NCBI GenBank assembly: GCA_963844655.1
Contig: CAWJPA010000009.1
Location: 620,001-684,000 of the forward strand
From: JASHPR01 sp963844655
GTDB taxonomy: Bacteria; Actinomycetota; Actinomycetes; Streptosporangiales; Streptosporangiaceae
Length of the DNA: 64,000 nucleotides
Direction: 5' to 3'
This document shows positions 54,737-62,702 of this stretch, in pieces. The first letter of the stretch is position 1; each line of letters begins with the position of its first letter. Under the pieces are notes generated by a model. That model saw nothing but the letters and a program-made list of their open reading frames with translations, searched no databases and was not told the DNA's origin. A program made the translations under genes and the position numbers.

Positions 54737-57700
54737 ATGATGGACATTCGGTCGCGCGCGGAGTCCCTGCGCCCATTTCGGTATTTTAAGAGCCATCGGC
54801 AGCATGAACGTGAATTTGAATTCGCCGGGGACCAGGACGAGGGAATAGATAACCCGGAAAGTCAGGGTGCGCCTCAGCTCGGGCCGAACGCTTTCTTTGA
54901 GCACTCCGCCGACGGCCTGCCGATTGCCGTCGTCGGCCTGGCCTGCCGTTTCCCCGACGCCGACGATCCGGCCGCGCTGCTCGACCTGGTGCTGACCGAG
55001 CGCCGGACGTTCCGCCGGCTGCCGCCGGGCCGGCTGAACCTGGCCGACTACTACAGCGCGGACCGGGCCACCCCCGACGCGACCTACAGCGCCCGGGCTG
55101 CGGTGATCGAGGGGTGGCAGTTCGACCTGGCGACGTTCGGGGTCCCGGCCGCGGTCTTCCTCACGGCCGACCCGGCGCACTGGCTCGCGCTGGAGACCGC
55201 GGCCCGCGCGCTCGCGGCCGCAGGGTTCCCGCTCGGCCAGGGCCTGGCCCGCAGCCGCACCGGGGTCATCATCGGCAACACCCTCAACGGAGACACGTCC
55301 CGCGCCGCTGCACTGCGGCTGCGCTGGCCGTACGTCCGGCGGGTGTTCGCCGAGGCGCTCGCCGCGGGCGACATCCCGAGGGAGCGCGCGATGCCGGTGC
55401 TGCGGCACGCGGCCGCGCGCTACCTGGCCCCGTTCCCCGTCACCACCGACGAGACCCTGGCCGGGGCCACGCCCGCCAGCATCGCGGCCCGGATCTGCGG
55501 CTACTTCGGCTTCCGGGGTGGCGGCTACGCGGTGGACGGCTCGCAGGCGTCGTCGCTGGTCGCGGTGGCGTCCGCGTGCGCCGCGCTGGCCGCCGGCGAC
55601 CTCGATGTCGCGCTCGCGGGCGGGGTGGACGTCAGCCTCGACCCGCTCGAGCTGGTCGGGCTGGCCAAGGCCGGGGTCCTGGCCCGCGGCGACATGCGCG
55701 TCTACGACGAGAACCCCACCGGGTACCTGCCCGGCGAAGGCTGCGGCATGGTCGTGCTGATGCGGTCCGCCGACGCCCGCAAGGCGGGCCTGCCCGTGTA
55801 CGCCGAGATCGCCGGCTGGGGCACGGCGTCGGCGGGCAAGGTGAGCATCGCCGTCCCGGACGCGCAGAGCCAGCTGCTGGCCCTGCACCGGGCCTACCAG
55901 CGGGCCAGGATCGCCCCCGCCGACGTGCAGCTGATCGAGGGGCACGGCGCGGGCACCGCAGCCGCCGACATCACCGAGCTCTCGGCCCTCGCCGAGCTGC
56001 ACGTCGGCGCGCGGCACGTCGCCGCGCTCGGCTCGATCAAGGCCAACATCGGCAACACCAAGGCGGCCGCGGGCGCGGCCGGCCTGATCAAGACCGTGCT
56101 CGCGATGAGCACCGGCATCATCCCGCCCACGACCGGGTTCAGCCGACCGCACCCGCTGCTGCGCGGCGGCGACGCCGGCCTGCGGCTGCCGCGCACCCCC
56201 GAGACCTGGCCCGAAGGCACCCGGATCGCCGGGGTCAGCGCCATGGGCCCGGGCCTGGACGTGCACCTGGTCCTCCGCAGCGAGCCGGCGCGCGGGCGGC
56301 ACGAGCGCCGGGCCCCTGGCGCGCCGACGGCCGGGCGGCCCGAGACCAGGCCCGCCGCGGACACCGACGCACGCCGGGAGATCGGGAGCCTGGCCCGGTC
56401 CACCGCGTACCTGCTGCACGCCCAGGACCGGGCCGCGCTGGCCGCGATCCTGGCCCGGATCGCGCACGTGGCGCCGTGGCTGTCCGACGCCGAGCTGGGC
56501 GACCTCGCCTGCCAGCTGGCCCGCGACGCCGCGGACCAGGGGCCGATGCGGATGGCCCTGGTCGCGTCGAAGCAGGACCAGCTGGCCCGGCTGGCCAGCC
56601 AGGCCACGGCCATGCTGTCCGGCCTGGGCGACGGCCTGCTGGCACAGCGGCCTGGCATCTACGCGGCCGACAGCGCGGACGGCCGTGTCACGCTGCTGCT
56701 GTCCGACACCGGCGTCCTGGCGCCGGGCGACCCGGCCGACGGCCGCCCGCCCGCGGACCAGGCCCTGCCGCTGGCCACGCTGCGCTGGCTGGATCAGCTC
56801 GGGGTCAGCCCGGACGCCGCGGTCGGGTACGGCCAGGGCGAGATCGCCGGCCTGATCTGGGCCGGCTGCCTGGCCGAGGACGACGCGGTGTCCGTCATGG
56901 CCACCCGCAACAAGATCCTTTACGCTCCGTCCTCCCCCACCTCCCCCGCCGGGAGTGACGAAGCCGCGCCGGACCAGGCGCCGGCCAGCCGCGCTGACCT
57001 GCTGCGCGTGATCGTGCGCCGCCTGCGGCTCGCGGCCCCGCAGCGCCGCCTGATCTCGGCCACGCTCGGCCGCGAGGTGAGCTCGGCCGACGACGTGGCC
57101 GACCTGCTGTGCGCCAAGCTCGACTGCCCGACCGGCCTGGGCCCGGCGCTGCAGGCCGGCGCGCTCGGGGCCAGCCTGCTGGTGGAAACGGGTCCCGGCC
57201 AGGTCCTGTCCGAGGGGGCCGCGGTCCTGTCCGAGGTCCCGGCGATCAGCCTCGGGGCGGGCACAGGCGTTGACGCGGCCCGGGCCGCGGCGGCGCTGTT
57301 CGCGGTCGGCGCGCTGGAACATCCGGCCCGGCTCTATGCCGGCCGGCCGTCGCGGCCGATCGACATCTGGCGCGAGCAGACGTTCATCACCAGCCCCTGT
57401 CAGGCTCCGCCGCCCGCCCTGTCCCACGCGGTGCCCGCGGCGCGGCGGCCGGAGGCCGCAGGCTCCCCGCAGGCCGCCGACACGCTGGCCACGGAAGCGC
57501 TGGCGGGCGAGGAGGCGGCCATGGGCGCGGGCGCGAAGCTGCCCGCGGGCCCGAAGCGCGGCGCGGGCCGGAAGCAGGCCGCGGGCTCACGGGTGGCCGC
57601 GGGGCCGATCCTGCACGAGGACACGGAACCGTCCGAGGTGGTCCCGTCCACCCCGCTGGCGCAGGCCGCGGCCATGGCCCAGCGGATCGCCGCGGCCGGC

Positions 57701-60700
57701 CTGGCGGCCGCGGCCAGGCAGCGGGCCGCCGGACTGGCGCCCGACGCGCTGGACGAGGAAGACGCGGGCCAGCCCGCACTGCTCGACGCAGCGAGTGGAG
57801 AAGCAGGTCTGGAGCCGGCACCGGCCGCCGTCGCGGGTGGGGATTCCGTCCCCGCGGGCGAAGGCCAGGCGCCAGCACCGGCCGCCTCGCCCGGCCCCCG
57901 CAGGCCCGCTCCCGCGGCCGGACCGGCGCGCAGCCAGACGGCGGGGGTGACCGCGACGGCAGCGGCCGCCGTGGTCCGCCCGGCGGCGCCGGCCGCCGGG
58001 CCGGTGAGCGCAGACGGGGCGGACGTCGCGGGAGTCGGCCCGTGGGCCCGCTGCTTCGCGGAAGAACTGCGCCAGGTGGCGGAACCGGTTCCGCCCGCTG
58101 GCGACGGGCCCTGGCGGGTGAGAGCGGCGACGGGAGAAGCGTTCGGGCCTTTAGTTAATGAGCTTTTCACCGATGACCCCGCGGCCGAGCGCGCGCTCGC
58201 GATCGTGAGCGACCCGGCGAGCCCGGATGCGTGCGCGGTGGCGCTCGCGGCGGCGCGGGACGCGATCGGCAGCGGCAGGCTCGTGGTGGTGACGCACAGC
58301 CCGGGGTTCACCGGGTTCTTCGCGAGCCTGCACGCGGAGCATCCGGAGCTGGGCATCACCGTGCTTCGGGTGCCGGAGAGCGCCGACGGGCTGCGGGCCG
58401 CGCGGCGGTTCGCGACCGCAGAACCCGGCCGGTTCCGCGAGCTGGTCATCGACACCGCCTCCCGGGCGCACGAGGCCGTCATGGTGCCGGCAGAAACCCC
58501 GGGGGCCGGGGAGTTCCCGCTCGGCCCGACCGACGTCGTGCTGATCAGCCGGAGCTCGGGCGGGGCCGCGCTGGCGCTGGCCCAGGTGCTCGCGTGCTGC
58601 GGTGCCCCGATCGCTCTGATCGGGCGCGCGACCCCGGGCGAGACGCCCGAGGTGGAGACGGGCCTGGAACGGCTCGCGGCGGCGGGGGTCCGGATGGCGG
58701 TCGAGCCCGTGGACGTGGCCAACCCGGCCGACTTCCACGGGGCGCTGCTGCGCATCGAGGCCCGCCTCGGCGCGGTGACCGCAATCGCGCACGCGGCGGG
58801 CACCGGCGGCCCGCAGCCGTTCGCTCAGGTGACCGACGACGAGCTGCGCGCGCACGTTTCCGCGGAAACGGCCGGCCTGAACTACCTGGTCAGCGCCATC
58901 CCGGCGCGACAGCTCCGGCTGATCGTGACGTTCGGCTCGATCGTCGGGCGGTACGGGCTGGCCGGGGAGAGCCTGCTCGCGCTGGCCAGCGGCGCGCTCG
59001 CGGAGCGGTCGGCCTGCCTGTCCGACACGATTCCCGGGTGCCGGACGCTGCACGTCGACTGGCCCGCGTGGGCCGGTGCCGGGCTGGGCCAGCGCGGCAG
59101 CCTGGCCGACGGGCTGGCCCGCGCCGGCATGTCGGCCATCCCGGTCCGGGAGGGCGCGCGGCTGCTGCTCAAGACGCTGGCCACGCCCGGCCTGCCGGTC
59201 CGGGTCGCCATTCACGGCCGGGTCGGCGGGCCCGCGCGGCGAGCAGCGGCGCCGCTTCCTGACGGCCGGTTCCTCGAGCAGGCGCGGGTGCACTACCCAG
59301 GCATCGAGCTCGTCTGCGACGCCCGGCTGACCCTGGACACCGACCCCTACCTGTCCGATTACCAGGTGGACGGGATCCCGGTGCTGCCGCCGACGATGGC
59401 CCTGGAGGCGATGGCCGAGGCGGCCGCCGCGCTGGCCGGCCAGCCGCTGCGGCAGCTCACCGGCGTGTCGATGGCCGCGCCGGTCGTGCTCCCGGCGGGC
59501 GCCGACGACGCGCACGAGCTGATCCGGATCTGCGCGCTGCGGGACGGCGCGTCCGTGACCGCGGTGCTGCGCTGCGAGGAGAGCGGTTTTGCCACCGACC
59601 ACTTCAAGGCCACGTTCCGCGTGGCCGAGGAAGCCGCAGGCACAGCGGCGCCGTCGCTGGCCGCGGGTCTCCCGGAACTGGACGAGATGCCGGCCAGCGA
59701 CGCCGGCATCGTGGACGGCACCGAGCTGTACGGGCCGACGTTCTTCCAGTCCGGGCGGTTCCGGCGGGTGGCGTTGCTGCCCGAGGTCACGGTGCGCTCG
59801 TGCCGGGCGCTGGTCCGCGGCGAGGATGGCCAGGGCTGGTTCGGCGGCACCGGCGACGCGGGCGATGCTGGGCTGATCCTGGGCAGCCCAGGGCTGAACG
59901 ACACCTCATGGCACGTGCTGCAGGCGTGCGTTCCGCACCGCAGGCTGCTGCCGGCCGGGTGCGAGTCGGTCACGTTCAGCGGCCGGGAGGCGGCCGGAGC
60001 GGTGGAGATCCGGGCCGTCCAGGTCAGCGGGAGCACCGCGGCCGGGAAGGCCGGAGCGGAACCCGCCGGAGCCAGAGCGGAACCCGCCGGGGCCGGAGCG
60101 GAATCCGCCGGCCAGGAGGCGGCCCCGCCCGCCCGGCAGGCCGTCCCCGACACCGGCCACGCTGCCGCCCCCGCCGCCAGGCGCAGCCTGCGCCGGTCGG
60201 TGCCCAGGCCGCGCCCCGCGGCCAAGGCGGCGCAGCAGCCTCCGGTTTCGGCCGTCGTGGTCCCGGCCCAGGGCAGCAGGACCGGCGAGAGCGGAGTGGC
60301 GCCGCAGGCGGCCGATTACGTCTGGGATGTCGAGGCCGTGGACACCGCGGGCCAGCCGCTGGTGACCTGGCGCGGGCTGCGGCTCGCGGATGCCGGGCCG
60401 CTGCCGCGCCAGGCCCCGTGGCCGCCGTCGCTGCTCTCGGTCTACCTGGAACGCAGCGCGGTGGTGCTGGGCCTGAACCCGGAGCTCCTGGTCACGGTGC
60501 ACTACGGCCAGCCGGACGCGGGGACGGCGCCGGACACGACAGGACCGCAGCCCAGGGCCGCGGTGGTGCCGGCACCCTCGCCCGCCCCGGACAGCCAGCC
60601 CCCGGCCGGGAGGCACGAGTCGCCGGCCAACACGGCGCGAGGCAGCGGCCTGCTCGACGGGTTCGTGCTGACCGTCGAGGCGCCCGAGGCCGTCGTCTGC

Positions 60701-61075
60701 AGCTGGGCCGCGGCCGGGCCGGTGCCGTCCGGCGCGCGGGACCTCGGGTCGGCCCTGGCCGGGTTTGAGCAGCAGTTGCGCATCCGCCCGGATGAGCCGA
60801 CGGCCGTGATCAACGCCCGGCTGAAGGCCGTCGCGACCTGCCTGGCTCGGGCGGGCGCTCCCGAGGACTTCCCCATCGCCGCCGACGACGACACCGGCGC
60901 CGACTGGCTGCGGCTGCGCGTCGGCGGGGCCACGCTCGCCTGCACCGTCGTGGAGGTCAGCGGCGTCTCGGCCCCGGTGGCGATCGCCATCATGACCGGG
61001 GAGCCAGGTCCGGGCGGTCCGCAGGGCCGTGGCTCCGGCCGGCGTGCGCGCCCGCAGGCCGCGACCAGACCGTAG
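54737..61075 (+). CDS. Enediyne-type iterative polyketide synthase homolog with replaced catalytic residues
   Basis: About 2112 aa from the ATG at 54737; the frame is open from 54596 and other starts are possible. Homology begins near 54913 (IAVVGLACRFP). Domain order KS-AT-(Ala/Pro linker)-KR-DH-PPT matches enediyne synthases, including diagnostic segments such as LALETAARALAAAGFP, RLRWPYVRRVF and LQACVPHRRLLPAG. Active-site changes: KS Cys is Gln at 55544-55546 (VDGSQASSL) and its second His is Asn at 56054-56056 (NIGNT), though EGHGAGT keeps the first His. AT GHSxG is GYGQG, Ser to Gly at 56831-56833. The KR glycine motif is lost (SRSSGGAALA), with Tyr to Leu at 58976-58978. DH His is Tyr at 59360-59362, though its Asp at 59900-59902 remains. 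The PPT acidic residue is Thr (RLKAVATCLARAG). No DSL-type ACP motif is visible. The frame is unbroken, so this looks like a maintained pseudoenzyme, not decay. Product and role unknown. Confidence 0.85.
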   Translation: MMDIRSRAESLRPFRYFKSHRQHEREFEFAGDQDEGIDNPESQGAPQLGPNAFFEHSADGLPIAVVGLACRFPDADDPAALLDLVLTERRTFRRLPPGRLNLADYYSADRATPDATYSARAAVIEGWQFDLATFGVPAAVFLTADPAHWLALETAARALAAAGFPLGQGLARSRTGVIIGNTLNGDTSRAAALRLRWPYVRRVFAEALAAGDIPRERAMPVLRHAAARYLAPFPVTTDETLAGATPASIAARICGYFGFRGGGYAVDGSQASSLVAVASACAALAAGDLDVALAGGVDVSLDPLELVGLAKAGVLARGDMRVYDENPTGYLPGEGCGMVVLMRSADARKAGLPVYAEIAGWGTASAGKVSIAVPDAQSQLLALHRAYQRARIAPADVQLIEGHGAGTAAADITELSALAELHVGARHVAALGSIKANIGNTKAAAGAAGLIKTVLAMSTGIIPPTTGFSRPHPLLRGGDAGLRLPRTPETWPEGTRIAGVSAMGPGLDVHLVLRSEPARGRHERRAPGAPTAGRPETRPAADTDARREIGSLARSTAYLLHAQDRAALAAILARIAHVAPWLSDAELGDLACQLARDAADQGPMRMALVASKQDQLARLASQATAMLSGLGDGLLAQRPGIYAADSADGRVTLLLSDTGVLAPGDPADGRPPADQALPLATLRWLDQLGVSPDAAVGYGQGEIAGLIWAGCLAEDDAVSVMATRNKILYAPSSPTSPAGSDEAAPDQAPASRADLLRVIVRRLRLAAPQRRLISATLGREVSSADDVADLLCAKLDCPTGLGPALQAGALGASLLVETGPGQVLSEGAAVLSEVPAISLGAGTGVDAARAAAALFAVGALEHPARLYAGRPSRPIDIWREQTFITSPCQAPPPALSHAVPAARRPEAAGSPQAADTLATEALAGEEAAMGAGAKLPAGPKRGAGRKQAAGSRVAAGPILHEDTEPSEVVPSTPLAQAAAMAQRIAAAGLAAAARQRAAGLAPDALDEEDAGQPALLDAASGEAGLEPAPAAVAGGDSVPAGEGQAPAPAASPGPRRPAPAAGPARSQTAGVTATAAAAVVRPAAPAAGPVSADGADVAGVGPWARCFAEELRQVAEPVPPAGDGPWRVRAATGEAFGPLVNELFTDDPAAERALAIVSDPASPDACAVALAAARDAIGSGRLVVVTHSPGFTGFFASLHAEHPELGITVLRVPESADGLRAARRFATAEPGRFRELVIDTASRAHEAVMVPAETPGAGEFPLGPTDVVLISRSSGGAALALAQVLACCGAPIALIGRATPGETPEVETGLERLAAAGVRMAVEPVDVANPADFHGALLRIEARLGAVTAIAHAAGTGGPQPFAQVTDDELRAHVSAETAGLNYLVSAIPARQLRLIVTFGSIVGRYGLAGESLLALASGALAERSACLSDTIPGCRTLHVDWPAWAGAGLGQRGSLADGLARAGMSAIPVREGARLLLKTLATPGLPVRVAIHGRVGGPARRAAAPLPDGRFLEQARVHYPGIELVCDARLTLDTDPYLSDYQVDGIPVLPPTMALEAMAEAAAALAGQPLRQLTGVSMAAPVVLPAGADDAHELIRICALRDGASVTAVLRCEESGFATDHFKATFRVAEEAAGTAAPSLAAGLPELDEMPASDAGIVDGTELYGPTFFQSGRFRRVALLPEVTVRSCRALVRGEDGQGWFGGTGDAGDAGLILGSPGLNDTSWHVLQACVPHRRLLPAGCESVTFSGREAAGAVEIRAVQVSGSTAAGKAGAEPAGARAEPAGAGAESAGQEAAPPARQAVPDTGHAAAPAARRSLRRSVPRPRPAAKAAQQPPVSAVVVPAQGSRTGESGVAPQAADYVWDVEAVDTAGQPLVTWRGLRLADAGPLPRQAPWPPSLLSVYLERSAVVLGLNPELLVTVHYGQPDAGTAPDTTGPQPRAAVVPAPSPAPDSQPPAGRHESPANTARGSGLLDGFVLTVEAPEAVVCSWAAAGPVPSGARDLGSALAGFEQQLRIRPDEPTAVINARLKAVATCLARAGAPEDFPIAADDDTGADWLRLRVGGATLACTVVEVSGVSAPVAIAIMTGEPGPGGPQGRGSGRRARPQAATRP

Positions 61076-61081
61076 GCCGAT

Positions 61082-61128
61082 CCACCCGGGAGGGCGGTGG
61101 CCAGGCCCTCCCGGGTGGCCGCCCCTTT
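61082..61128 (+). terminator. Terminator of the PKS-like gene
   Basis: A perfect 13-bp stem (61082-61094 with 61106-61118, CCACCCGGGAGGG/CCCTCCCGGGTGG) followed by CCGCCCCTTTT. It begins 7 bp after the stop codon. Confidence 0.8.
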
Positions 61129-61193
61129 TCCGTGGCGCGCGGCGATGCCACTATGGGAAACCGAACGGAGTTCTAGTCCGGGAGGCACCCCCA

Positions 61194-62456
61194 GTGACCA
61201 GCCCGCAGCCCATCCCCATCACCGGCGACCTCGACCTGTCGCAGAACGCCTTCTGGGAGCAGCCGCCCGCGCAGCGCCACGCCGCGTACGCGCGGCTGCG
61301 GGCGATGCAGCCGCCGCCGTTCTTCGAGTCGCCCGAGTCGCCGTTCGGCGCGCCCGAGCGCGGCTACTACGCGCTGGTCCGCCACGCGGACGTGGCCGAG
61401 GCGAGCCGGAATCCCGAGCTGTTCTGCTCGGCCGCCGGGGCCACGAACATCATCGACCTGCCCGCCGAGTTCAACGAGTACTTCGGCTCGATGATCAACA
61501 TGGATGATCCGAGGCACGCCAGGCTGCGCCGGATCGTGTCCCGGGCGTTCACCCCGAACATGATCAAGAAGTTCGAGGAGGACGTGCAGCGGACGGCCGC
61601 GGCCATCGTCGACGACCTGCTGCAGACCGGGCCGTGCGACTTTGTGCAGCACGTCTCCGCCCGGCTCCCGCTCAGGATCATCTGCGAGATGATGGGCATC
61701 GGTGACCAGCACTACGCGATGGTGCTGAAGAACACGAACATCATCCTGTCCGGGGCCGACCCGGAGTTCGTCAGCCAGGACCTGAACGAGGCAATCACCC
61801 AGATCCTCACCGCGGGCCAGGAGCTCGCCGAGCTGGTCACCGGCCTGGCCGAGCTCCGCCAGGACAGTCCCGGCGACGACCTCGTGTCGGCGCTGGCCAC
61901 GGCCAACATCGACGGCGAGCAGCTCACCCACGCCGAGCTGGCCTCTTTCTTCATCCTGCTGGTGGTGGCCGGCAACGAGACCACCAGGACCGCGATCTCG
62001 CACTCCCTCACCCTGCTCACCGACCACCCCGACCAGCGCGAGCTGCTGCTGGCCGACCTCGAAGGCCGGATCGGGCCCGCGGTCGAGGAGATCGTCCGTT
62101 ACGTCTCGCCGGTGATCTGGATGCGGCGCACGGTGACCCGCGACACCGTCATGAACGGGCACGCCTACCGCGAGGGCGACAAGGCCGTGCTGTTCTACCA
62201 GGCGGCTAACCGCGACGAGTCGGTGTTCGCCGACCCGGAGCGCTTCGACATCACCCGCTCCCCCAACCCGCACGTCGGCTTCGGCTCGGCGGGGCCGCAC
62301 TTCTGCCTCGGCGCGCACCTGGCCCGGCGGGAGATCACCGCCATGCTGCGCGAGCTGATGAGCCGGATCCCCGACATCCGCGCCGCCGCCGAGCCCGACC
62401 GGCTGCTGTCCAGCTTCATCAACGGCATCAAGCACCTGCCCTGCGACTTCGGCTGA
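61194..62456 (+). CDS. Cytochrome P450
   Basis: 420 aa. Oxygen-binding helix LLVVAGNETTRTAIS, ExxR-type region EEIVRYVSPVIWMRRT and heme-binding FGSAGPHFCLGAHLAR with the Cys ligand. The AGNETT and PHFCLG forms resemble CYP124/125-like lipid or sterol hydroxylases of actinobacteria. Substrate and redox partners are unknown; no ferredoxin gene is adjacent. GTG at 61194 with GGGAGG at 8 nt. Its own upstream terminator hairpin separates it from the PKS-like gene. Confidence 0.9.
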   Translation: MTSPQPIPITGDLDLSQNAFWEQPPAQRHAAYARLRAMQPPPFFESPESPFGAPERGYYALVRHADVAEASRNPELFCSAAGATNIIDLPAEFNEYFGSMINMDDPRHARLRRIVSRAFTPNMIKKFEEDVQRTAAAIVDDLLQTGPCDFVQHVSARLPLRIICEMMGIGDQHYAMVLKNTNIILSGADPEFVSQDLNEAITQILTAGQELAELVTGLAELRQDSPGDDLVSALATANIDGEQLTHAELASFFILLVVAGNETTRTAISHSLTLLTDHPDQRELLLADLEGRIGPAVEEIVRYVSPVIWMRRTVTRDTVMNGHAYREGDKAVLFYQAANRDESVFADPERFDITRSPNPHVGFGSAGPHFCLGAHLARREITAMLRELMSRIPDIRAAAEPDRLLSSFINGIKHLPCDFG

Positions 62457-62702
62457 CTAACAGCCGGGCCCGGCGCGGTTGACGCCAGAGCCAGCCAGCG
62501 TGCCGCTACGCTCGATGACCACATCGCACGTCGTGGGACTATGCAATCACCCGGGAAAGGGTGAGTACGCAGACCCAGCCGACCTGCATGCTTACCCCAC
62601 AAGAGCGAACAGCGGATACGGCCAGGGGGGCGTGATGGGAGCGAGGCGCACGCGCCTGGCCTGCGGCCGCGAGCGCATGCCTGCCGCGGTTGTGAGCCTG
62701 CC
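62457..62702. other. Intergenic region before the MFS gene
   Basis: 246 bp. A 75-codon frame (62479-62706) overlaps the MFS start by ATGA, but it lacks any recognisable motif. No clear promoter or RNA gene. Confidence 0.35.

Noticed and set aside
54719..57427. 902-codon minus-strand frame opposite the PKS-like gene
   Set aside because: Composition of a GC-rich antisense frame (Arg, Gly, Ala, Pro), and the plus strand carries recognisable polyketide synthase motifs.
54737..61075. Modular PKS loading module (KSQ) as sole explanation
   Set aside because: AT, KR, DH and PPT residues are also replaced and domain order matches iterative enediyne synthases, so a loading module does not explain the gene.
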